Notes under the pieces: model-generated
Told to the model about the DNA's origin: nothing
What the model saw: only the letters and a program-made list of their open reading frames with translations
The model's database searches: none
Shown: one piece after another, positions 1 to 5,202 of the stretch
Numbering within the stretch: position 1 is the first letter of the stretch
Layout: every line of letters starts with the position of its first letter
Translations under genes and position numbers: made by a program
Assembly: GCA_012513545.1 (NCBI GenBank)
Contig: JAAZCB010000110.1
Location: 1 to 5,202, forward strand
Reading direction: 5' to 3'
Length of the DNA stretch: 5,202 bases
Origin: Clostridiaceae bacterium
GTDB lineage: Bacteria; Bacillota_A; Clostridia; Acetivibrionales; Acetivibrionaceae

Positions 1-1
1 T

Positions 2-370
2 ATTGCCGCAGGCACCGACTTCATAACTCATGACGGTGCTATTTGGTGCTTTCGGGACGAAATTGAAAATGCCGATGTCTTCGGCAAAATTAAAATCGGC
101 AATAATGTGTTCATCGGAAACAATTGCACAATCTTGCCAGGCACCACCGTCGGAGACAACTGTATCATCGGAGCTGGAAGTGTTGTGCGAGGAAACTTCC
201 CCGAAAATTCAGTTATAGTTGGCAATCCAGCAAAGGTAGTAATGCCAATGAGCGTTCAAAAGCTATTTTATCTGCAGAATCCAAATTACCTGTCTATCAG
301 AAATCTTAGTCCTTCAGAAAAGAAAAGAATTATCAAAAGTCATTACAACCTTCTACCGCGGGCGGACTGA
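2..370 (+). CDS. Acyltransferase, left-handed beta-helix (hexapeptide repeat) family, 3' part only
   Basis: The reading frame is open from the left edge to a TGA stop, giving the last 122 residues; the start lies outside the window. The visible part begins inside a left-handed beta-helix. An ITHDGA motif at visible residues 8-13 carries the His (residue 10) that matches the catalytic histidine of LacA/Maa/NodL-type O-acetyltransferases. Hexapeptide repeats follow (IGNNVFIGNN, TTVGDNCIIGAGSVV, residues 32-62), then the family-typical VGNPAKVV (73-80). A charged tail of about 42 residues, probably helical, ends the protein. Family knowledge: such enzymes move an acetyl group from acetyl-CoA to a sugar hydroxyl or amine in the cytoplasm. 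The polysaccharide-gene context fits decoration of a glycan or nucleotide sugar, but the substrate cannot be read from sequence. A GTG at 107 is an internal codon and not the start. The gene converges on the minus-strand cluster. Confidence 0.88.
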   Translation: MAAGTDFITHDGAIWCFRDEIENADVFGKIKIGNNVFIGNNCTILPGTTVGDNCIIGAGSVVRGNFPENSVIVGNPAKVVMPMSVQKLFYLQNPNYLSIRNLSPSEKKRIIKSHYNLLPRAD

Positions 371-381
371 TTGTAACACTA

Positions 382-1428
382 TTAAGGATTGCAGGTTGGA
401 TGATGTAATATTCTTTTTATTACCATTTCGGGACTCAGATATTTATGGTAGTATTCAAGCGCTCCTTCTTCAAGAGTTGCCCGATACTTGTGATCGCTTA
501 GAATCTTACCAATCGCATCTTTCATTTCTGATGCATCTTCAATGAAGTGTATGTTCTTTCTGTGTTCCAAATCAACCGGCATTTTGTTTATCAGGGGTGT
601 CGAAATTATGGCTTTACCCAATGCAAAATATTCACCCAGTTTCCATCCATGACAGTTAAATACTGTAGGAGTATTGAAAACAACTGATGACCTTTTAGTC
701 ATACTTATGTACGATGGGAAGGAAATAAATTTTGAATATACCAGATGTTTATATTTATTGTATTCCCTATTTGATTGCTTAGCATATAAACCCCCTTCAA
801 AGTTTAGTCCCGCATTCTTACATTCTTCTATAAAAGCAGCTCGCAGAACATTGGTGCTCCTAATGCAATTGTCATGATTCCAGAGTGTTGATACAAAAAA
901 AACATACTTGCCATCAGTCGGACTATTAGTAAAGTCTGATATTGGGAGTCTTTTTGTCTGCCAATAATAACCATAGAAAAAAGGATAATATTTTATATCT
1001 GAATACCTGTATGATTTGATAAAATTAGACATGGCATTAAGGATTGTCGCAAAATTTCCCATTATCCTGATACCAAATCCCGGTCCAATATTTATTATCT
1101 TATTATAATCGAATAAGTCTGTATATTTTGGGTTCAGATTTACCTTCCCATATACATCACACCAGTCGTAAATTTCATAATTTATAGTATAGTTATCCTT
1201 ATAGTCAATAACAATCTTAACTCTTTGTCCATTTCTGATAATAATAAATGCAAAGAATTCATCAAAGGCAAGATTGTCATATTTCTTCACCAGCAGTTCA
1301 AAAGGGGACATCCGGAAACAAACCTTCTCCGCACCAAACAAATCAACAATCCCCTGAATATAATAAGAAGCATATACAATTCTTGACCGGGGGTCAACAA
1401 TCACCTGGCAGTCGCTGTTATTACTCAC
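382..1428 (-). CDS. Divergent GT-B fold glycosyltransferase (family 1/4-like)
   Basis: A 348-residue protein, full length for a compact GT-B enzyme. The C-terminal half resembles the nucleotide-sugar-binding domain of glycosyltransferase family 1/4-like proteins: a strand at 174-181 (KYVFFVST), then SSVVFNTP (247-254), a CHGWKLGEYFALGKAIISTP block (259-278) that corresponds to the usual donor-binding loop and 'E-x-lalGkpvIs' helix, and FIEDASEMKDAI (295-306). The classical EX7E motif is not intact; E266 of KLGEYFALG is the likely second glutamate. The N-terminal half is not recognisable by eye. It is rich in Tyr (about 29 in the whole protein), Asn and Lys. The start is GTG at 1426-1428: an in-frame TAA lies three codons upstream and the first internal ATG is at residue 40, inside the fold, so GTG is the best choice. 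It probably transfers one sugar of the repeat unit in the cytoplasm. Donor and acceptor are unknown. It is the last gene of the minus-strand group, 70 nt after the VOC gene. Confidence 0.82.
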   Translation of the reverse strand: MSNNSDCQVIVDPRSRIVYASYYIQGIVDLFGAEKVCFRMSPFELLVKKYDNLAFDEFFAFIIIRNGQRVKIVIDYKDNYTINYEIYDWCDVYGKVNLNPKYTDLFDYNKIINIGPGFGIRIMGNFATILNAMSNFIKSYRYSDIKYYPFFYGYYWQTKRLPISDFTNSPTDGKYVFFVSTLWNHDNCIRSTNVLRAAFIEECKNAGLNFEGGLYAKQSNREYNKYKHLVYSKFISFPSYISMTKRSSVVFNTPTVFNCHGWKLGEYFALGKAIISTPLINKMPVDLEHRKNIHFIEDASEMKDAIGKILSDHKYRATLEEGALEYYHKYLSPEMVIKRILHHPTCNP

Positions 1429-1498
1429 CTTGTTTTAAGAAATACTTATAATAGCTTGATATACTGGTTTAATCTTGTAGTAGTATTTTTTCCCTGGT

Positions 1499-1912
1499 CT
1501 ATATTAATCCACGTCTTTCTTCTGTGTCAATTAATTCAATATTAAGTCCGTACCGTGCAAGTAAAAATGCTATTTCATGATTATTAAACGCTTCCCCGGG
1601 TTGGGGTGGAACTAATACCAATAGACCTTTGTCAGATAACTCGTTAAGTTTTTCATTTATATCTGAACATATGAAACATATGTGATGAAAGCCTCCTCCC
1701 CTGTTCACAAAGTTCTGCAAAGACTGATTTCCTTCTGCAGGCTCAATTAACTTTACTGTGATACTACCCTCTTTGCAAAGAAATACGACTTTTACTTTTT
1801 GAAGGGAATTGACCACCATGTTGGTCAACTGCCTGTACCCGAAAACACGGCTCCAGTAGCTGATTCCCTCTTCCAGATTCTTTACAGCGAATGAAATGTG
1901 ATCAATAACCAT
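1499..1912 (-). CDS. VOC-superfamily (glyoxalase-fold) protein, methylmalonyl-CoA-epimerase-like
   Basis: A 137-residue protein with the two paired beta-alpha-beta-beta-beta modules of the vicinal-oxygen-chelate fold. Module 1 starts with IDHISFAVKNLEEGISYW (3-20) and ends with VKLIEP (53-58). Module 2 starts with GGGFHHICFICSDI (72-85) and ends with GLNIELID (122-129). By alignment with the Glyoxalase_4/methylmalonyl-CoA-epimerase group the metal ligands should be H5, residue 54, H77 and E126; residue 54 is Lys instead of the usual Glu or Gln. Three of four ligands remain, so metal binding and activity are uncertain. Family members are epimerases, lyases, dioxygenases or resistance proteins, and no specific reaction can be assigned. 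The ATG directly abuts the TAG of the wecG-like gene (TAG|ATG, no spacer), with a purine-rich AAAAGAGAA just upstream inside that gene, so translation is probably coupled. The context suggests a role in making or modifying a glycan precursor, but this is inference. Confidence 0.85.
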   Translation of the reverse strand: MVIDHISFAVKNLEEGISYWSRVFGYRQLTNMVVNSLQKVKVVFLCKEGSITVKLIEPAEGNQSLQNFVNRGGGFHHICFICSDINEKLNELSDKGLLVLVPPQPGEAFNNHEIAFLLARYGLNIELIDTEERRGLI

Positions 1913-1924
1913 CTATTCTCTTTT
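1910..1924 (-). promoter_or_regulatory. Abutting TAG|ATG junction with purine-rich upstream stretch
   Basis: On the minus strand AAAAGAGAA (1916-1924) is followed by the TAG stop of the wecG-like gene (1913-1915) and directly by the ATG of the VOC gene (1910-1912). The GAGA core is a weak ribosome-binding candidate about 4 nt from the ATG. It supports the chosen start of the VOC gene and links its translation to the glycosyltransferase. Confidence 0.5.
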
Positions 1925-2752
1925 ACGTTTAAAAATTCTCCTGAGTTTTTCCTTTGTCACAAGCCAGAAGAACTGGAATATCCCGATCAGATATCTCTTC
2001 CAGAGTCTCCTTGGTTCCTGCATGAGTCTGAACAACCATTCAAGGCCGGTATCCTGCATCCATCGGGGAGCTCTCCTGATCAGCCCGGATATAATATCGA
2101 AATAACCACCCACGCCAAGTATATACCTTGCCTCCAATCTATGCCTGTAGCTTTCGAAAAAGAGCTCCTTCTTTGGTGAGGACATCCCGAGGAAAAGAAT
2201 GTCAGGATTAGCCTTGTTTATAAGGTCGAATATGTCTTTCTCCTCTTCAGGCCTGTAATAACCATTTCGACTTCCGGCGATTACGATGTTTGGAAATTTC
2301 TTTTCAATATTTTTCCGGCACAACGAAAGGATATTCTCCTGCGCACCAAAGAGGAAAATACTCATCCGTTCACGGTTTGCCATAGCAAGTATATCATCTG
2401 CAAGATCAGGAGTTGCTACCCTTTCAGGTACAGTGTATCCAAATGACCGCAGAGCCCAGACCACTGACATACCATCAATATGCACAAGATCAGCACTGTT
2501 GATAGTATGCTTGAATTCCTTATTCCTGACGATATCATTTATTGTTGCGGAGTTGACCCCAAATTGCGCAAGCTGCCGCCCGTTCCTGATAGCGCTTTCA
2601 ATAATTACCAAGAATTCAAATCTTCTCAGAGGATTGATCCTTATATCGAAGATATTAACCTCATCAATAGCCACTCCAGAAACGAAATCTTTAATACCTG
2701 ATGACATTATCAAAATATTATTTTCTGTTATCTTTATTTTCCTCTCCAGCAT
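1913..2752 (-). CDS. WecG/TagA/CpsF family glycosyltransferase (GT26)
   Basis: A 279-residue protein with the full conserved core of this family. It shows [10 protein letters not shown] (39-48), FGVNSATIN (64-72), [20 protein letters not shown] (87-106) with D93 at the position of the catalytic Asp of Tag[10 protein letters not shown] (109-117), IFLFGA (132-137), [11 protein letters not shown] (186-196), GVGGYFD (213-219) and the very typical [26 protein letters not shown] stretch (226-255). The tail (256-279) is hydrophobic, then strongly basic, like the C-terminal appendage that brings TagA to the membrane. Known members (WecG, TagA, CpsF) transfer ManNAc, ManNAcA or another sugar from a nucleotide donor to polyprenyl-PP-linked sugar at the inner membrane face; the sugar here is unknown. 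The ATG at 2752 is preceded by AAAGGGCTCAG and overlaps the upstream gene by 35 nt. An ATG at codon 16 (2707) would remove the overlap and still keep the core, so the first 15 residues are uncertain. Confidence 0.93.
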   Translation of the reverse strand: MLERKIKITENNILIMSSGIKDFVSGVAIDEVNIFDIRINPLRRFEFLVIIESAIRNGRQLAQFGVNSATINDIVRNKEFKHTINSADLVHIDGMSVVWALRSFGYTVPERVATPDLADDILAMANRERMSIFLFGAQENILSLCRKNIEKKFPNIVIAGSRNGYYRPEEEKDIFDLINKANPDILFLGMSSPKKELFFESYRHRLEARYILGVGGYFDIISGLIRRAPRWMQDTGLEWLFRLMQEPRRLWKRYLIGIFQFFWLVTKEKLRRIFKRKRE

Positions 2753-3293
2753 CTGAGCCCTTTAAACCGCACAGTCTGATATGCTCAGCCTTTTCTTCTT
2801 CGGTTGAAAATCTATCCTTGATTTTCCTGGCCGGATTGCCTCCATAAATTGAATAGGGTTCAACATCACCTGTTACCACTGAACCCGCAGCAATTATGCT
2901 ACCCTTTCCAACAATCACTCCTGTTAAAACTATGGCGCCATGGCCTACCCAGACATCATCCTCAATAACTACTTTTTCGTTAATTCCTTTCCAGTTATAA
3001 TCAGTATCTCTTATCCTGCTTGCATGCCGCATAGTAATACCAACCTGTGTATAATTATGATCATGCTTGCCCACAAGTGCAACAAAGTTCGCTAACATCA
3101 CATCGTCTCCTATGATAGCATCACATTCTATTTGCGAATACTTCCCCATATAGAAATTATCTCCGATTGATATGCCATTCTTAGCCCACATATTCACACC
3201 TCTTCCCACATGAAGGTTTTTACCAAATGAATATCTCCTCCATTTAATATGGATCTGGTACAATTGCAGCATCTTTCTGAGAATCTTCATCAT
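2718..3293 (-). CDS. Sugar O-acetyltransferase-like acyltransferase, hexapeptide repeat (LbH) family
   Basis: A 191-residue protein of the LacA/Maa/WbbJ type. A basic N-terminal helix (1-20) leads into left-handed beta-helix repeats: [22 protein letters not shown] (29-50), [18 protein letters not shown] (58-75), then [36 protein letters not shown] (109-144) and the closing YGGNPARKI (150-158). H77 in GKHDHNY is the likely catalytic His; the following loop (82-108) interrupts the helix as in related acetyltransferases. Family knowledge: acetyl-CoA is the usual donor and the protein a trimer with active sites at subunit interfaces. The substrate is unknown; a glycan repeat unit or precursor is likely from context. 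The start is taken as ATG at 3293, which forms an ATGA overlap with the upstream stop. A TTG at 3305 would add four residues and is less likely. The charged tail (163-191) is hydrophilic, and its last 11 codons overlap the next gene. Confidence 0.92.
   Translation of the reverse strand: MMKILRKMLQLYQIHIKWRRYSFGKNLHVGRGVNMWAKNGISIGDNFYMGKYSQIECDAIIGDDVMLANFVALVGKHDHNYTQVGITMRHASRIRDTDYNWKGINEKVVIEDDVWVGHGAIVLTGVIVGKGSIIAAGSVVTGDVEPYSIYGGNPARKIKDRFSTEEEKAEHIRLCGLKGSDAGEENKDNRK
3290..3293 (-). promoter_or_regulatory. ATGA stop/start overlap, probable translational coupling
   Basis: The TGA of the GT4 gene (3290-3292) overlaps the chosen ATG of the acetyltransferase gene (3291-3293) as ATGA on the minus strand. 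A second ATG follows at once. An AGGA sits about 14 nt upstream, rather far for a classical Shine-Dalgarno site, so re-initiation by terminating ribosomes is a reasonable inference. Confidence 0.6.
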
Positions 3294-4459
3294 GATAATT
3301 GCCAATTTCCTAATAAGTCTTCTTTTAGTTTGTCAGCAGCAAATCTTAAAACATTGTCATTCTTCACAGGTCTGGGAAGTTTGACGGATTTCATCATGGC
3401 TTCAATAAAGAGATCCTCACGATGTTCTCTGACAATAAATCCATTTTCTCCTTCAATTATAATCTCTGAGGCCGAACTGAAGTCTGTCACGCATGCTGGA
3501 ACTCCACATGCTATTGCTTCCATCAGAGATGTCGACCAACCCTCTTTATAAGACGCCATAATATAGAGATCTGCTGCATTTAAAAACAAAGCTACTTCAG
3601 CCTGACTTTTTTTTCCAGCCAGGATAATGTGATTCGTTAAACTATTATCTGAAATATACTTCAATATTAAATCATAATCCTCTCCCTCTCCAATAAAATA
3701 TAAGAGCGTGTCTGAAACCTTATTCATGAATAGTTTGAAACTATCAATCATAAACTTCCATCCCTTTAAAGGAGCTAATCTGCCCGTTGTCAAAATGACA
3801 GTTGTGCCTGAAGAAATATTCAACTTCTGTCTGATCTCATTTCTATTCAGCGGCTTAAAGATATCTGTATTTATCCGGCTTGGGAACATTGTTATCTGAT
3901 CGGCTCGCAACAAACCTTTGCTTCTCCCAATCATTTCCCTGATTGCATTATTATCACCAGAAGCTAAGATTGTATTAATTATTTTTATTCGTTTAAAGAA
4001 TACCCTTTCAAAAAGCTTAGAAAAATATTGAGCATATTTGTACTTCGAAATTGAAAGCGGATTTTCAAGTCCTGCGAAACAGAAGCAGATATTCTCAGAC
4101 CTGCTGTTTGTTGCCAGAAGCATCTCCTGCCTTTGCAGGAAAATATTGTTTATTTTTATTTCTCGTATCTTTCTTAGATAATTTTTTACCAGACAATAGC
4201 TTACAAGTCTGTCAGGGATTATATGCTTGGTTTTTGTCTTATTGTACCTGGCCATGGCAAAAAAATCATAAACAGTGCCGTTTATATTCTTTTTGAACCA
4301 TTTACCCACAGGATCTTCAGAAGATGTGGTAATACCTACGAGGGCTAATGATGATCCGAACGAGAACATAAGATTCCTGGCAAAAGAAAGGTACCCCCCG
4401 ATAGGGTAATCTTCATAATTTGTAAAGTCAATAATCATTATCCTTTTTACATCTGCCAT
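3290..4459 (-). CDS. Glycosyltransferase family 4, GT-B fold
   Basis: A 389-residue protein of normal length for GT4. The N-terminal acceptor domain begins with a beta strand [11 protein letters not shown] (5-15) followed by the glycine-rich turn [12 protein letters not shown] (19-30). A linker with [16 protein letters not shown] (153-168) leads to the donor domain: [20 protein letters not shown] (220-239) with the conserved R227 and K232, LYFIGEGED (253-261), HIILAGKK (277-284), and the EX7E motif EGWSTSLME (E306 and E314), followed by [10 protein letters not shown] and a GENGFIV end segment (337-343). This retaining enzyme would add one sugar from a nucleotide donor to a lipid-linked acceptor in the cytoplasm. 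There is no membrane segment. The start is ATG at 4459, 29 nt after the upstream stop. A TTG at 4492 would add 11 residues and make a TTGA overlap, but it lacks a ribosome-binding site and adds sequence before the expected first strand. Linkage and sugar are unknown. Confidence 0.92.
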   Translation of the reverse strand: MADVKRIMIIDFTNYEDYPIGGYLSFARNLMFSFGSSLALVGITTSSEDPVGKWFKKNINGTVYDFFAMARYNKTKTKHIIPDRLVSYCLVKNYLRKIREIKINNIFLQRQEMLLATNSRSENICFCFAGLENPLSISKYKYAQYFSKLFERVFFKRIKIINTILASGDNNAIREMIGRSKGLLRADQITMFPSRINTDIFKPLNRNEIRQKLNISSGTTVILTTGRLAPLKGWKFMIDSFKLFMNKVSDTLLYFIGEGEDYDLILKYISDNSLTNHIILAGKKSQAEVALFLNAADLYIMASYKEGWSTSLMEAIACGVPACVTDFSSASEIIIEGENGFIVREHREDLFIEAMMKSVKLPRPVKNDNVLRFAADKLKEDLLGNWQLS

Positions 4460-4488
4460 TATTACGTCTTTACTCCCGGGTAATATTA

Positions 4489-5202
4489 TCAAGCAATTCG
4501 TTTATACAATTCAGTGTATTCATTGACCATCCGATCGATTGAGAAGTGTTCGCAAACGCGTTCGCGGCCTGCTAATCCCATCCCTTTTCTCAGGGCCTCA
4601 TCATTGAGGAGCGTCTCTAATTTCTCAGCCAGCTGAACCGGATCAGAGGTTCTGACAAGAAAGCCTGTAATGCCATCTTCCACTAACTCTTCGGTTCCAC
4701 TTCCGCCAGTGGCAACAACCGGTCTCCCAAGGGCCATATATTCAAGGACAGCATTGGAGATACCCTCAGTAAAGGTTGCGAGCACACCTATGTCCATTAT
4801 ATTGATATATGATTCAACATTTGTGCGTTTGCCAAGCAACCTGAAGTTCGGTCTAACTTCACTATCCAACAGCCTTAATGACTTCTCAGAATCTGTATTT
4901 GAGCCTATTGCCAAAAATGTTACGTCACTTCTCTTTTTCAGTAAAATCTGTGCTGCTTCATAAAATGTAGGGTAGTCTTTTCGTTCCCAGAATGTGGCAA
5001 CCATTCCTACAATCAGATTGGTTGTTATATTCAATTCTCCAATAATATTCTCACGTGGAGTAAGGTTTTCCAATCTACTGAAATTAAAACCGTTATATAT
5101 TACTACTCCTTTAGTTGCAGGGACACAGTAGGCTTTCAGACCTGCTTCCGAATTGCCCACGATAACTCTGGACAGAGGGAAGGTCAGCTTTCCTCTCATC
5201 CA
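4489..5202 (-). CDS. Glycosyltransferase family 4, C-terminal part (start outside the window)
   Basis: The frame is open through the right edge, so the gene starts beyond the window. The ATG at 5199 is an internal methionine, because about 140-160 residues of the N-terminal acceptor domain expected in GT4 enzymes are missing. Numbering from that Met: VIVGNSEAGLKAY (12-24) and VVIYNGFNFSRL (32-43) are the usual end of the N-terminal domain and linker. The donor domain follows: LIVGMVATFWERKDYPTFYEA (62-82, R73 and K74 at the donor phosphate site), VTFLAIGS (93-100), FRLLGKRTNVESYINIMDIGVLATFTEG (119-146), the EX7E motif EGISNAVLE (E145 and E153), MALGRPVVATGGSGTEELVEDGITGFLV (155-182), and a closing helix to residue 236. 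It is a predicted retaining sugar transferase acting in the cytoplasm on a lipid-linked glycan. The TGA stop is 29 nt upstream of the next gene's ATG, consistent with one operon. Confidence 0.92.
   Translation of the reverse strand, partial: WMRGKLTFPLSRVIVGNSEAGLKAYCVPATKGVVIYNGFNFSRLENLTPRENIIGELNITTNLIVGMVATFWERKDYPTFYEAAQILLKKRSDVTFLAIGSNTDSEKSLRLLDSEVRPNFRLLGKRTNVESYINIMDIGVLATFTEGISNAVLEYMALGRPVVATGGSGTEELVEDGITGFLVRTSDPVQLAEKLETLLNDEALRKGMGLAGRERVCEHFSIDRMVNEYTELYKRIA

Noticed and set aside
28..225. Minus-strand open frame opposite the partial acyltransferase
   Set aside because: It lies antisense to a clear hexapeptide-repeat coding frame and encodes no recognisable motif.
346..398. 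Inverted repeat CAACCT ... AGGTTG around the convergent stops as a terminator
   Set aside because: Only six base pairs separated by a loop of roughly 40 nt, with no following T-run; this is expected by chance.
1429..1498. Possible promoter or terminator in the 70-nt gap before the divergent glycosyltransferase gene
   Set aside because: The gap is AT-rich and has TATTAT on the minus strand (1448-1453), but no matching -35 element, no TAnnTTTG box and no hairpin with a T-run. AT-richness alone is not enough.
1898..2179. Plus-strand open frame of 93 codons spanning the VOC/wecG-like junction
   Set aside because: It runs antisense to the conserved C-terminal part of the wecG-like gene and shows no domain.
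2286..2756. A 156-codon plus-strand open frame
   Set aside because: It is antisense to the conserved WecG/TagA/CpsF core; its Ser/Ile-rich product is typical of a shadow frame.
4670..4963. Plus-strand open frame of 97 codons
   Set aside because: It is antisense to the EX7E region of the GT4 gene and has no family features.

Overview
The window is part of a surface-polysaccharide (capsule, O-antigen or exopolysaccharide) biosynthesis locus. It is moderately AT-rich and almost entirely coding. Seven genes are supported: five complete and one at each edge cut by the window boundary. The predicted proteins (GT-B glycosyltransferases, left-handed beta-helix acyltransferases, a WecG/TagA/CpsF enzyme), the weak Shine-Dalgarno sequences and the style of the enzymes suggest a bacterium, perhaps Bacteroidota. 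That placement is an impression from protein style and is not proven by any marker gene here.

Layout: at the left edge, the 3' end of a plus-strand acyltransferase gene (2-370) runs toward the rest of the window. After an 11-bp gap, six genes lie on the minus strand, read from right to left: a GT4 glycosyltransferase whose start lies beyond the right edge (4489-5202), a complete GT4 glycosyltransferase (3290-4459), a hexapeptide-repeat acetyltransferase (2718-3293), a WecG/TagA/CpsF glycosyltransferase (1913-2752), a small VOC/glyoxalase-fold protein (1499-1912), and a divergent GT-B glycosyltransferase (382-1428). The first five minus-strand genes are tightly packed, with an ATGA overlap, a 35-nt overlap and a directly abutting TAG|ATG junction, so they are very probably one operon. 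A 70-nt gap precedes the last gene.

Working model (inference): the WecG/TagA/CpsF enzyme probably adds an early sugar to a polyprenyl-diphosphate-linked acceptor at the inner face of the membrane. The two GT4 enzymes and the divergent GT-B enzyme extend the repeat unit, and the two acyltransferases decorate a sugar or a nucleotide-sugar precursor with acetyl or a similar acyl group. The VOC protein is the least explained member. It resembles the methylmalonyl-CoA-epimerase/Glyoxalase_4 group but carries Lys where the second metal ligand is expected. No flippase, polymerase, initiating transferase, mobile element, RNA gene or CRISPR array is visible. I see no convincing evidence of a wholly new system; the VOC gene inside the glycan operon is the best lead.
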